Below, piece after piece: positions 45,301-53,786 of a DNA stretch of 64,000 nucleotides. A program made the translations under genes and the position numbers. The stretch is from assembly GCF_900155865.1 (NCBI RefSeq), contig NZ_LT707006.1:4256577-4320576 (forward strand), read 5' to 3'. The notes beneath the pieces are model-generated. The model was not told the DNA's origin. It did no database searches and saw nothing but the letters and a program-made list of their open reading frames with translations. Origin of the DNA: Bacteroides bouchesdurhonensis (GTDB lineage Bacteria; Bacteroidota; Bacteroidia; Bacteroidales; Bacteroidaceae). Position 1 is the first letter of the stretch; the number at the start of each line of letters is the position of its first letter.

Positions 45301-47088
45301 TTAATTCTTTCCTTCCAACTGCTCTTTCAATGCAGCCAAAGCGTCGATATCACCAAGTGTAGTCGAAGCAGCTTGGTTCTGAATCATCGGAGCATCTTCT
45401 TTCTTAGTAGTTTTCTTAGCAGTAGCTTTCTTTTCTGCTTTTTCTTCTGCCTTAGCAGCATCTTCGAAGATACGGCTATGAGACAAGATGATTCTCTTAG
45501 CGTCCTTGTTGAACTCGATTACTTTGAACTCAAGCTTCTCATCCAACTGTGCTTGTGTACCGTCTTCTTTTACAAGATGTTTCGGAGTTGCGAAACCTTC
45601 TACACCGTAAGGAAGAGCTACAACAGCACCTTTATCCAACATTTCGATGATTGTACCTTCGTGTACTGAACCTACAGTAAATACTGTTTCGAATACATCC
45701 CAAGGATTTTCTTCGAGTTGTTTGTGACCAAGGCTCAAACGACGGTTCTCTTTGTCGATTTCCAATACCTGAACTTCGATATCAGCACCAATCTGAGTAA
45801 ATTCTGATGGGTGTTTCACTTTCTTAGTCCAAGACAAGTCAGAGATGTGGATCAGACCATCAACCCCTTCTTCGATTTCTACGAATACACCGAAGTTAGT
45901 GAAGTTGCGAACTTTAGCAGTATGCTTAGAGTTTACAGGATACTTTTCTTCGATAGTTTCCCATGGATCTTGTTTCAGCTGTTTGATACCCAAAGACATC
46001 TTACGTTCTTCACGGTCCAAAGTCAATACAACAGCTTCCACTTCGTCACCCACCTTCATAAAGTCTTGTGCAGAACGCAAGTGTTGTGACCACGACATTT
46101 CAGAAACGTGGATCAAACCTTCTACGCCCGGAGCGATTTCGATAAATGCACCGTAGTCAGCCATAACAACCACTTTACCTTTCACTTTGTCACCAACCTT
46201 CAAGTCAGTATCCAATGCATCCCATGGATGCGGAGTCAGTTGTTTCAAACCAAGAGCGATACGTTTCTTTTCGTCATCGAAGTCAAGGATAACAACGTTA
46301 AGTTTCTGATCCAATTCAACCACTTCTTTCGGATCGCTAACGCGGCCCCAAGAAAGGTCTGTGATATGGATCAAACCGTCTACGCCACCCAAGTCGATGA
46401 ATACACCGTAAGATGTGATATTCTTAACAGTTCCTTCGAGAACTTGTCCTTTTTCAAGTTTACCGATAATTTCTTTCTTCTGTTGTTCCAGTTCAGCTTC
46501 GATAAGAGCTTTGTGAGAAACAACCACGTTTTTGAATTCCTGGTTGATCTTAACCACTTTGAATTCCATCGTTTTTCCAACGAATACATCATAGTCGCGG
46601 ATCGGTTTAACGTCGATCTGAGAACCCGGCAAGAAAGCTTCGATTCCGAATACGTCTACGATCATACCACCCTTAGTGCGGCACTTGATGTAACCCTTGA
46701 TAATTTCTTCATTTTCCAGAGCAGCATTCACGCGATCCCAAGAACGAGTAGCGCGGGCTTTTCTGTGAGACAGAACGAGTTGTCCTTTTTTGTCTTCCTG
46801 GTTTTCGATGTACACTTCTACAGTATCACCAATCTTCAAGTCAGGATTGTAACGGAATTCATTCAATGGGATGATACCGTCTGATTTGTAACCGATGTTC
46901 ACAACTACTTCACGCTTGTTCATTGCAATTACGGTTCCATCCACAACCTCACGGTCGTTTACTTTGTTAAGCGTACCATCGTAAGCTTTTTCAAGATCTT
47001 CATGGCTTACATTGGTTACTGTTTCACCATTTTCATAAGCTTCCCAGTTGAAGTCTTCAATAGGAGCTACATTCTTCAAATTTTCCAT
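45301..47088 (-). CDS. rpsA: 30S ribosomal protein S1
   Basis: The 595-residue protein carries six S1 RNA-binding domains, seen as repeats with the patterns GVFIDLGGVDGLIHITDLSW, GAFIEIAPGVEGLIHVSEMSW and GVFVEIEEGVDGLIHISDLSW. The C-terminus (about 555-595) has a Lys/Ala-rich stretch. S1 helps place mRNA on the 30S subunit, which is important in Bacteroides because most mRNAs lack strong Shine-Dalgarno sites. It has a near-ideal promoter (47151-47181) and a terminator. Confidence 0.97.
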   Translation of the reverse strand: MENLKNVAPIEDFNWEAYENGETVTNVSHEDLEKAYDGTLNKVNDREVVDGTVIAMNKREVVVNIGYKSDGIIPLNEFRYNPDLKIGDTVEVYIENQEDKKGQLVLSHRKARATRSWDRVNAALENEEIIKGYIKCRTKGGMIVDVFGIEAFLPGSQIDVKPIRDYDVFVGKTMEFKVVKINQEFKNVVVSHKALIEAELEQQKKEIIGKLEKGQVLEGTVKNITSYGVFIDLGGVDGLIHITDLSWGRVSDPKEVVELDQKLNVVILDFDDEKKRIALGLKQLTPHPWDALDTDLKVGDKVKGKVVVMADYGAFIEIAPGVEGLIHVSEMSWSQHLRSAQDFMKVGDEVEAVVLTLDREERKMSLGIKQLKQDPWETIEEKYPVNSKHTAKVRNFTNFGVFVEIEEGVDGLIHISDLSWTKKVKHPSEFTQIGADIEVQVLEIDKENRRLSLGHKQLEENPWDVFETVFTVGSVHEGTIIEMLDKGAVVALPYGVEGFATPKHLVKEDGTQAQLDEKLEFKVIEFNKDAKRIILSHSRIFEDAAKAEEKAEKKATAKKTTKKEDAPMIQNQAASTTLGDIDALAALKEQLEGKN

Positions 47089-47150
47089 TAATAAATTAAA
47101 TTGTTTAATACTTTAATTAAATAAGACACTATATTGCTATAAATCGGCTG

Positions 47151-47181
47151 CAAAGGTAGCAACATTTTCTTGATTGACAAA
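47151..47181 (-). promoter_or_regulatory. Near-consensus Bacteroides promoter for rpsA
   Basis: Minus strand: TTTG (47181-47178), exactly 19 bp, then TACCTTTG (47158-47151). This fits the Bacteroides -33/-7 consensus and gives a leader of about 58 nt before the start of rpsA. Confidence 0.82.
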
Positions 47182-47230
47182 AGAATACTGATGGAAAAAA
47201 GTAACGATTGTACCTTAAAAACACATAAAA

Positions 47231-49417
47231 CTACCTGTTGAACAACTCGAATGTAAATTTGCATCCGATTTGGTCAAATTTCAGATTCTCACTACTAACA
47301 AATACCCCGACATCAAAAATATGTGTGCCAATGCCATATCCCACTTCCAGATAAGGCTGAAGATGGGGCATGGAAAGTGCACTGATATAGATACGTTCAT
47401 TCTGCACATAACGGGTATATTTCATCAGGTGCTTCAATACAAGGAAAGGAGCTTCGTAGGTAAAGTGTCCGCGAATATACCGGCGGGAAGAGTTATACCA
47501 ACGTCCATCGAGTAGCTGAAATACTCCGCCGATTTCATCGTTCCAACCGACCGGAAGATTCCGGCGGGAAAAGTTGGCAAAGTCAACGAAATACAACTCA
47601 TTTTGATTAGTGAACATTCCGAAGCCGAAGCGATAATAAATATTTCTCATCAGCCCTAACCGGATTTGGTGCTGCAAATCGAATTCTACTTTCTCATACT
47701 CTCCCGTACTTTTGAATACACCTTTAACTCCCCGTTCGTAATCGGCAGAAAAAGTCGGATAATTCGAATAAAGGTTGATTTTACGCTTCCCGTTCATATA
47801 ATAATACAGGCATGGAGTCCATTCCAAACGAAAACGAGGAGCGAAACTTATGTAAGTATTCTTAAACCGTTTCATGAATTCGGGTGGAGGCATCGGGTAA
47901 TTGCCAATCATTTCAAAACGAGAAGGTTGGACTGCCGTTCTTTTATGTGCCGAGAAACCGACACTTACATCCAGTCCGTTTACAACTTCAATGCTATGGC
48001 GGAAATTAAAGTATAAGTCCTTAAAATAGTCGAGATGTATCAAATCGAAATTGAAAATGCTATCCGGCATAGCCTTCAATTCATCTAATACCTTACTACT
48101 ATAAATACGGTTACCATTCCCCACATTCAACCTAAAGAATCCCCGCTTTCGAGGAAAATATTCAAAATCGGCATTCAAAGACCAATAAAACTCTTTGCGG
48201 GTAAAATTATATCCCAGTTTAGGTACGATACGAAGCCACTTATCACCACGGAAAAGACGGTTATAACGGAAATCCTGCCGGTATGACAATCCATTACTTC
48301 CGCTATAACTGAATAAAAGGGGATTGATAAATGGAGAGAAACGTACGCTTCCGATATTCGACAGGTTGAACTTGTAATCTTCCAACATCAAGTCGCCCAT
48401 TGTTCCCCAGAACACCTGGCTTTTCGATTTGCTCTGCTTGGCAACCGTATCCTTTCTGACCGTATAATCCTTATACAACAACTTTTCCGCATCCGTCAAC
48501 GGAATCGGGCGTAACACAGCAAACGTAGAGGCATCTGTTTTATAAGCATTCGTATCACATCGTAAAGAGAAAGATTCCGAGAGATTATACTTCTTTTTTT
48601 TCTTCACATCCGTTTCTTTCTCTTTCAATTCAATGGATTTATAGTCCAACGAAGCTGTATAATTCCCATCTATCTTATTACCGAGAAAATTAAATCGGGC
48701 ATCTACTGCATAATGTACAGGCAGAAACTCATCTTTCTCTCCCTTCTCGCCCATTTTTATGTTACAAGTAAAGGTGATCAGTTCCGACCGCCCGGAAAAA
48801 CGAATCTCACGTATACTCCAGCCAGTACTGCTAACAATCATATAACCTCCCACCAGCTGGTCGCTTTTGGTTTTAGGAATAAATCGTATCCGGTAATCAA
48901 AATTAGCCGGATCTCCCATAATACTATCGATGCGGTATCTATAATATTTACGGCCATTCTTTGCCAAAGGCGATAATAGACGCTCGTCATTGAGCAAAGA
49001 AGACGAGTAAATATTCACATTAAAGTACTCTAGCAAACCGGGTAATCCCCTATTTCCTCTTACAGTTCCTTGGGAAGCTTTTACTTTCTGGTCGTAAATA
49101 TTAGGAGCCGTGTAATGAAGATCACTATATGTTTCCAGTAAATATTCACGAACCCCTTTCTGTAACCGGAACATAGAAGGTACATAACGAAGAATAAAAT
49201 TCTTCTTCTTGATGTCCATCTTACCTTTTATATAAAGATTAGCCTTATAATCCCTGACAATTGTTTCATAAGCAGGTGCCATATCCATCACACACTCAAC
49301 AATAGAATCTACAGAGATCCCTTGTCCGATTGACGGATTCACAATATTGCCAGCTGTTCCCTTTATAAAAAAGGAGAACAAGCATAGCATACATAGTATC
49401 AATATCTTACCTCTCAA
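47231..49417 (-). CDS. DUF5686 family outer membrane protein, TTG start
   Basis: The protein is about 728 residues with a signal peptide, an N-terminal domain (about 40-250) and a C-terminal half of alternating aromatic beta strands that suggests an outer membrane barrel. It resembles DUF5686. I placed the start at TTG 49417, giving MRGKILILCMLC as a good signal peptide with AAGGAG 9 nt upstream. An in-frame TTG at 49447 overlaps the -7 box, and ATG 49390 is another option. Function is unknown; related proteins are often annotated carboxypeptidase-like. Confidence 0.78.
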   Translation of the reverse strand: MRGKILILCMLCLFSFFIKGTAGNIVNPSIGQGISVDSIVECVMDMAPAYETIVRDYKANLYIKGKMDIKKKNFILRYVPSMFRLQKGVREYLLETYSDLHYTAPNIYDQKVKASQGTVRGNRGLPGLLEYFNVNIYSSSLLNDERLLSPLAKNGRKYYRYRIDSIMGDPANFDYRIRFIPKTKSDQLVGGYMIVSSTGWSIREIRFSGRSELITFTCNIKMGEKGEKDEFLPVHYAVDARFNFLGNKIDGNYTASLDYKSIELKEKETDVKKKKKYNLSESFSLRCDTNAYKTDASTFAVLRPIPLTDAEKLLYKDYTVRKDTVAKQSKSKSQVFWGTMGDLMLEDYKFNLSNIGSVRFSPFINPLLFSYSGSNGLSYRQDFRYNRLFRGDKWLRIVPKLGYNFTRKEFYWSLNADFEYFPRKRGFFRLNVGNGNRIYSSKVLDELKAMPDSIFNFDLIHLDYFKDLYFNFRHSIEVVNGLDVSVGFSAHKRTAVQPSRFEMIGNYPMPPPEFMKRFKNTYISFAPRFRLEWTPCLYYYMNGKRKINLYSNYPTFSADYERGVKGVFKSTGEYEKVEFDLQHQIRLGLMRNIYYRFGFGMFTNQNELYFVDFANFSRRNLPVGWNDEIGGVFQLLDGRWYNSSRRYIRGHFTYEAPFLVLKHLMKYTRYVQNERIYISALSMPHLQPYLEVGYGIGTHIFDVGVFVSSENLKFDQIGCKFTFELFNR

Positions 49418-49444
49418 TAGTCCAATCTCCTTGCTAATGGGAAG

Positions 49445-49474
49445 CAAATATAGAAAAGAATATTGAAAAGCAAA
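49445..49474 (-). promoter_or_regulatory. Promoter for DUF5686 gene
   Basis: Minus strand: TTTG (49474-49471), 18 bp, then TATATTTG (49452-49445). It matches the Bacteroides consensus and rules out the in-frame TTG at 49447 as start. Confidence 0.7.
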
Positions 49475-49515
49475 GGAATCCAGTCCTAAAAAGAGTTATT
49501 GCCAATAGGTTCTAC

Positions 49516-49881
49516 TCACACTTTCACTCCATCCCAGCACATAACAACCATCCACTCTTCCGGTTGGCAATTCCCGTTATTCTTATGGGGAACGACCCCA
49601 ATCACCAGATCGCTGTGGGTGGTCAGTGCAATCTTCAGTTCTTTCTGGAGCACTTCCATCAAAATGACCAGATGAATCTCGTTCATGATACAGTTTATCA
49701 CCCGTACATACTGATAAATGCACACATTGTGTCCGTTCTTAACCGCACTTATGTCACGTGCGGACATGTGAAGTTCCATTTCCAGATAAGGATAATTAAG
49801 CGACGCATCCACATTCATTAAACTCACCATCATGTTATTCAGAAACTCGTAAGAATCATGTTTTCCTTTTACTACATCCAT
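49516..49881 (-). CDS. Hypothetical protein, divergent from VirE_N gene
   Basis: The 121-residue frame starts at ATG 49881 and has a plausible soluble composition, with HMSARDISAVKNGHNVCIYQYVRVINCIMNEIHLVIL suggesting mixed alpha/beta structure. I do not recognise the family. No plus-strand gene competes for the region, the gap would otherwise be 580 bp, and it is divergent from the VirE_N gene, so I favour a real gene. No clear promoter or terminator supports it. Confidence 0.55.
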   Translation of the reverse strand: MDVVKGKHDSYEFLNNMMVSLMNVDASLNYPYLEMELHMSARDISAVKNGHNVCIYQYVRVINCIMNEIHLVILMEVLQKELKIALTTHSDLVIGVVPHKNNGNCQPEEWMVVMCWDGVKV

Positions 49882-49910
49882 TTCAGTTAATTATTTATAA
49901 TTGTTTGTTA

Positions 49911-49918
49911 TATATTTG
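49911..49918 (+). promoter_or_regulatory. -7 box upstream of VirE_N gene
   Basis: TATATTTG matches TAnnTTTG, 111 bp before ATG 50029. The resulting leader holds two hairpins: GTACC/GGTAC at 49931-49947 and the stem at 49978-49999. Confidence 0.45.
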
Positions 49919-49977
49919 GTTATTCAATCTGTACCGACTTATGGTACAACCCCTCCAAATAACCTTCTTACTTTTGC

Positions 49978-49999
49978 TCCCGCTATCCCGATAGTGGGA
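49978..49999 (+). promoter_or_regulatory. Hairpin in the leader of the VirE_N gene
   Basis: TCCCGCTAT (49978-49986) pairs with ATAGTGGGA (49991-49999), with one G-U pair and a 4-nt loop. It ends 29 bp before the start codon. Confidence 0.6.
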
Positions 50000-50028
50000 C
50001 AGATAATCAAAAAAAATTTCAATATCGT

Positions 50029-52344
50029 ATGAAAACATTAGAAGAAATCCAAGTTTCAGTCTACGAAAGCGTGTATTCCAAAAAGCCCCAAGTGACCTCT
50101 TTCCAGGAAGCTATTTTTATGTGTATTAAACCCACCTATGCGAGCATCATTCATTCCATCAGACGCTATCATCAGGATGGAGATCATGAAGCTGCACAAC
50201 AGATGAAAATCAAACTCCCCTGTTTCACACCTGCCGGAACATTCGACGGGGCACATGCCATTAAGAACTTCCTGCAACCAAGCAATATTATTGGCCTGGA
50301 CTACGATCATGTGGCCAAACGATTGGAAATCATCCGGCTCTGTGCCGAAGATCCACACACAGTAGCCGCACTCGAAAGCCCGACGGACGGTGTGAAAATC
50401 TTCGCGTATGTTGAAGGCGTCGAAGGACGATACCGGGAAGCCCAGCAAATAGTGAGCCATTATTACGACCAACTGCTCAAACTGGAAAGTGACCCTGCTT
50501 GCAAAGACGAAAGTCGCCTGTGTTATTTTACTTATTCCCCCAATGGATACATTGCCAGTCTATATCAACCGTTCGAACTGGAATATATACCGGAAACAGG
50601 GAATATGAACGCTACCGGCAACTCTTCAGTTTTCAATGAGACGACTGTCCCCGAAATTTCCGAGGAAGAGGTCGGAAGCTTCCTTTCGTCCTATATTTTC
50701 TTAAATCCGCTAGTCCCCGGAAAGCGACATAGCAACCTGTTCAAACTGGCTTGCGAAGCCGGAAAGCGACAGTATCCCCAAGAATCCGTATTACGCGGAA
50801 TTATGGATTTTTTCAAAGGCACCGATTTCACTTCCGAAGAGATAAAATCCGTATTACATTCTGGTTACCAAACTGTTAGCAACGGAAGCAGGAGTTCACA
50901 TCCTACTTTTCCTCCTTCCGCTCAAAACGACAAAACGACAAAAACGACATATGACGCTTTTGAAGGCAAGGCTGAAGAAGACGAAGAATATTGGCAAGGC
51001 GAAGAATATCGGAAAAACACGCCTTGTTTTCCGGAAAGTGTGTACGAAAATCTTCCCAACCTTTTGGAAGGATGTATCCTCGAAGACGAAGGAGAACGCG
51101 AAAATGATATTTCCATGTTATCCGTATTTACAGCAATAAGTGCGGCACTGCCACACACTTTCGGAATTTACAATCATAAAAAATACACTCCCCATTTCTA
51201 TACTGTCATCATCGCTCCGGCAGGAAGCGGGAAAAGCGTGGCACAAACCGGACGTTATCTGCTGGATGAAATCCAACAATACATTCTCTCTCAAAGTGAA
51301 CATCAGCAGAAAGCATACCAAAAGGAACATATCCGCTGGCAAAAGAGATGCATGAAAAAAGAGAATTGCGAAGAAGAGATGCCCGACGCACCGGAAAGAC
51401 CGGCCTTCAAAATGTTGTTTATCCCGGCAACCACCAGCTATACACGCATGCAAATACAAATGAGAGACAACGAGGGATTGGGAGGTATCATTTTCGATAC
51501 TGAAGCCGAAACCCTTACCACCGCCAACCATCTGGATTGTGGTAACTTCAATGATATGCTTCGAAAAGCATACGAGCACGAGAACATTGAATCTTCTTAC
51601 AAAGCGAATGGAATGACCCCCATTATCATCAAGCATCCCAGCCTTGCCATGTTTCTGACCGGAACTCCCGGACAGCTGGAAGCCTTGTTAGGAAGTTACG
51701 AAAACGGATTAACAAGCCGGATCGGTTTCTATACTTTCAGGCTCGATCCGAATTGGAAATCAATGGATGACGACAGCGTGTCGCAGGAAGAAATATTCCA
51801 CCCGTTAGCACATCAGGTATTTGAGTTATTCAATTTTTGTTTGGACCATCCGGTCTTATTTCATTTCAAGCGTTCACAATGGGATCAGTTAAACAGAATT
51901 TTTTCCGGATTATTGAAGGAAGTGGTGCTGGAAGGGAATGATGATCTGCAAGCAGTTGTGAAAAGATACGCTGTATTAGTCATGCGCATCAGTATGATAC
52001 AGACTCGTATCCGCCAGTTCGAAACAAACGACCTTTCACCGGATATCTACTGTAACGACATCGATTTCCAACGTTCATTAGAAATCGTTCTTTGTTGCTA
52101 CGAACATAGCCGTCTGTTGCTCTCCCCCATGACGTCCTTAGGCAGGCACCCACTAAAAGATCCTAACATAACAAGAAGATTTATCAATGAACTTTCTGAT
52201 ACATTTACTACGGATGAAGCCATCAAAGCCGGCGCAAATTACGGATTCAGTTCCCGCAAAATAAACAGGTTATTAAAATCACTTAATGGGGTGATAATCA
52301 CGAAAATATCCCATGGTTCATATCGCAAATTGAGTGATCAATAA
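50029..52344 (+). CDS. VirE_N/BT4734-like protein with DUF3987 ATPase-like domain
   Basis: The 771-residue protein has a BT4734-like/VirE N-terminal domain (about 20-190, with IIGLDYDHV) and a small helical PriCT-like domain (about 210-285). A Lys/Thr linker follows (298-310), then a DUF3987 region with Walker A APAGSGKS at 396-403. The layout recalls primase-helicase proteins of mobile elements, but no activity is proven. It leads a cassette with HU-like, smalltalk and amidase genes that recurs near Bacteroides capsule loci. The linker codons hold one arm of a perfect 35-bp inverted repeat whose other arm starts at the base after the stop. Confidence 0.88.
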   Translation: MKTLEEIQVSVYESVYSKKPQVTSFQEAIFMCIKPTYASIIHSIRRYHQDGDHEAAQQMKIKLPCFTPAGTFDGAHAIKNFLQPSNIIGLDYDHVAKRLEIIRLCAEDPHTVAALESPTDGVKIFAYVEGVEGRYREAQQIVSHYYDQLLKLESDPACKDESRLCYFTYSPNGYIASLYQPFELEYIPETGNMNATGNSSVFNETTVPEISEEEVGSFLSSYIFLNPLVPGKRHSNLFKLACEAGKRQYPQESVLRGIMDFFKGTDFTSEEIKSVLHSGYQTVSNGSRSSHPTFPPSAQNDKTTKTTYDAFEGKAEEDEEYWQGEEYRKNTPCFPESVYENLPNLLEGCILEDEGERENDISMLSVFTAISAALPHTFGIYNHKKYTPHFYTVIIAPAGSGKSVAQTGRYLLDEIQQYILSQSEHQQKAYQKEHIRWQKRCMKKENCEEEMPDAPERPAFKMLFIPATTSYTRMQIQMRDNEGLGGIIFDTEAETLTTANHLDCGNFNDMLRKAYEHENIESSYKANGMTPIIIKHPSLAMFLTGTPGQLEALLGSYENGLTSRIGFYTFRLDPNWKSMDDDSVSQEEIFHPLAHQVFELFNFCLDHPVLFHFKRSQWDQLNRIFSGLLKEVVLEGNDDLQAVVKRYAVLVMRISMIQTRIRQFETNDLSPDIYCNDIDFQRSLEIVLCCYEHSRLLLSPMTSLGRHPLKDPNITRRFINELSDTFTTDEAIKAGANYGFSSRKINRLLKSLNGVIITKISHGSYRKLSDQ
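50922..50956 (+). repeat. 35-bp inverted repeat, left arm (within VirE_N gene)
   Basis: This arm is the exact reverse complement of 52345-52379. It contains repeated CGACAAAA units (8-9 bp period) and ends in the palindrome-like CATATG region. It encodes linker residues 298-310 (around NDKTTKTTYD). Confidence 0.95.
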
Positions 52345-52379
52345 CGTCATATGTCGTTTTTGTCGTTTTGTCGTTTTGA
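52345..52379 (-). repeat. 35-bp inverted repeat, right arm (after VirE_N stop)
   Basis: Exact reverse complement of 50922-50956, beginning on the first base after the TAA stop at 52342-52344. The two arms bracket 1,388 bp encoding the DUF3987 half of the protein. Confidence 0.95.
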
Positions 52380-52393
52380 AACGCTGAAAAAAA

Positions 52394-52471
52394 CATTGAG
52401 AAGTTTAAAATAATCTTCTCAATGATTGAATCCAAACATTGGGAAGATTCAATACAAACTTCCCAATGTTT
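52394..52471 (+). terminator. Double hairpin with mutually pairing arms
   Basis: Hairpin A: CATTGAGAAG (52394-52403) with CTTCTCAATG (52415-52424). Hairpin B: AAACATTGGGAAG (52434-52446) with CTTCCCAATGTTT (52459-52471), followed by a T-rich run, so it looks like a terminator. The inner arms 52415-52424 and 52437-52446 can also pair with one G-U, which would break both hairpins. Confidence 0.75.
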
Positions 52472-52530
52472 TTATTTTTTTCAGCACGTCAGTGTACGTC
52501 ATTGTACTTTATGCAGATTCCGTCCTATCG

Positions 52531-52538
52531 TATCTTTG
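52531..52538 (+). promoter_or_regulatory. -7 box upstream of HU-like gene
   Basis: TATCTTTG matches TAnnTTTG, 56 bp before ATG 52595. Confidence 0.5.
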
Positions 52539-52594
52539 CTATGTAATCGGTTACAAAACAATTCAAGATTTCAAAACTTAAAATTCTAAATGTT

Positions 52595-53074
52595 ATGGCT
52601 CAGAATTATGTGATTATGGCTCGCAAGAACCTGTTGAAACCGGACGAAGCTCCCAAGTATTATGCAGTGGCACGCAGCGGAAAGAAAGTTTCCGTCAAGG
52701 AAGTCTGCAAACGCATCACCGAGCGTTCCTCCTACTCCAAAGGAGAACTCGAAGGATGTATCGGAGAGTTCCTGCTAGAGATCGTCAATGTGTTGGAAGA
52801 AGGAAACATCGTACAGATGGGTGATCTGGGAAATTTCCGGATGAGTCTCAAAACCGGTATTCCTACAGCAACGGAAAAAGAGTTCAAGGCATATTGCATT
52901 GAGAAAGGCAAAGTGCTGTTTCATCCGGGAAGTGATCTTCAGAAATTATGCAAGGCGATGGACTTCACCTTGTATAAGAGTGACAGCAAGACTGATTCGA
53001 AAGAAGAGGAACCGTTGCCTGATGGCGGTGGATCTGATCCTGATGAGGGAGAATCTCCTGATCCGACACTGTAA
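52595..53074 (+). CDS. HU-like (HU_rel) DNA-binding protein
   Basis: The 159-residue protein belongs to the Bacteroidetes histone-like family related to HU (TIGR01201-type). The HU fold covers about residues 9-125 with YAVARSGKKVSVKEVCKRI, EFLLEIVNVLEEGNIVQMGDLGNFRM and a C-terminal helix. The tail (about 130-159) is acidic and Gly/Asp/Glu/Pro-rich. ATG 52595 is the usual call; ATG 52619 (MARKNLLK) is possible. It has its own promoter and is followed by the smalltalk and amidase genes. Confidence 0.9.
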   Translation: MAQNYVIMARKNLLKPDEAPKYYAVARSGKKVSVKEVCKRITERSSYSKGELEGCIGEFLLEIVNVLEEGNIVQMGDLGNFRMSLKTGIPTATEKEFKAYCIEKGKVLFHPGSDLQKLCKAMDFTLYKSDSKTDSKEEEPLPDGGGSDPDEGESPDPTL

Positions 53075-53140
53075 TTAGTAAACCGGTGATTCATTATTTT
53101 AAATTCAAATGATTCATTTAAAACGTAAAATCGTATGTGT

Positions 53141-53242
53141 ATGAAAAAGCAAGTTTGGAAGAATGTTCTTCAGTTTATCGTAACGATAGCCACGTCTATC
53201 ATTTCCGCCCTGGGTGTAACCTCTTGCATGGGAAGTTTATAA
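53141..53242 (+). CDS. Smalltalk protein, tiny putative lipoprotein
   Basis: This 33-residue product starts at ATG 53141 (or 53135). A basic start (MKKQVWKN) is followed by one hydrophobic helix and a lipobox-like VTSC near the end. The mature part would be only CMGSL. It matches the tiny 'smalltalk' family found between HU-like and amidase genes in Bacteroides. The amidase starts 4 bp downstream, so they are likely co-translated. Function is unknown. Confidence 0.85.
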   Translation: MKKQVWKNVLQFIVTIATSIISALGVTSCMGSL

Positions 53243-53246
53243 ACAG

Positions 53247-53696
53247 ATGACGATGGAAAATCCAAAAGAAGAGTATCTTCCACGGGAGATTAAGTTGTTG
53301 GTGATTCATTGCAGTGCTACGCGCTGCAATGTCTCCTTCTCAGTAGAGCAACTTCGCGAATGTCATCTGCAAAGGGGGTTCAAAGATGTCGGTTATCATT
53401 TTTACATAACTCGTAACGGAGAGGTACATCAGTGCCGTCCGGTTTCAGAACCGGGAGCTCATGTGAGGGGATTCAACCGGCATAGTATTGGAATTTGTTA
53501 TGAAGGAGGACTCGATGAAGAAGGTCGTCCGGCAGATACGAGAACGCAGGCACAACGCTTCGCGTTGATCGATCTGCTGGCTATTCTTAAACATCAGTAT
53601 CCGGAAGCACAAGTCCTGGGACATTATCAGTTAAGTGCTAATATTCATAAAGCTTGTCCTTGCTTTGATGCAAGAAAAGAATATTCACAAATATAA
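53247..53696 (+). CDS. N-acetylmuramoyl-L-alanine amidase (T7 lysozyme type)
   Basis: The 149-residue single-domain Amidase_2 enzyme cleaves between MurNAc and L-Ala in peptidoglycan. Expected zinc ligands are H21 (IHCSAT), H126 (GHYQLS) and C137 (KACP), with Y50 and K135 at the positions of the T7 lysozyme catalytic Tyr and Lys. It has no signal peptide, as in phage-type amidases, so it may need lysis or another route to reach the wall. It ends before a bidirectional hairpin. Confidence 0.93.
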   Translation: MTMENPKEEYLPREIKLLVIHCSATRCNVSFSVEQLRECHLQRGFKDVGYHFYITRNGEVHQCRPVSEPGAHVRGFNRHSIGICYEGGLDEEGRPADTRTQAQRFALIDLLAILKHQYPEAQVLGHYQLSANIHKACPCFDARKEYSQI

Positions 53697-53722
53697 TTGT
53701 AGGTATAGTCCTAATACTAAAT

Positions 53723-53752
53723 ACGGGAGTCAGCGAATATGCTGTCTCCCGT
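53723..53752. terminator. Bidirectional terminator hairpin
   Basis: ACGGGAGTCAGC (53723-53734) pairs with GCTGTCTCCCGT (53741-53752) with a single T-T mismatch and a 6-nt loop. It separates the convergent amidase and DUF4248 genes and probably ends both transcripts. Confidence 0.8.
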
Positions 53753-53786
53753 AACTTTTAATATATCATTTACAATTTAGATTAGA

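Noticed and set aside
46108..46884. 258-residue plus-strand frame inside rpsA
   Set aside because: It is the complement of the S1 domains, rich in Phe, His and Asn as expected of such a shadow.
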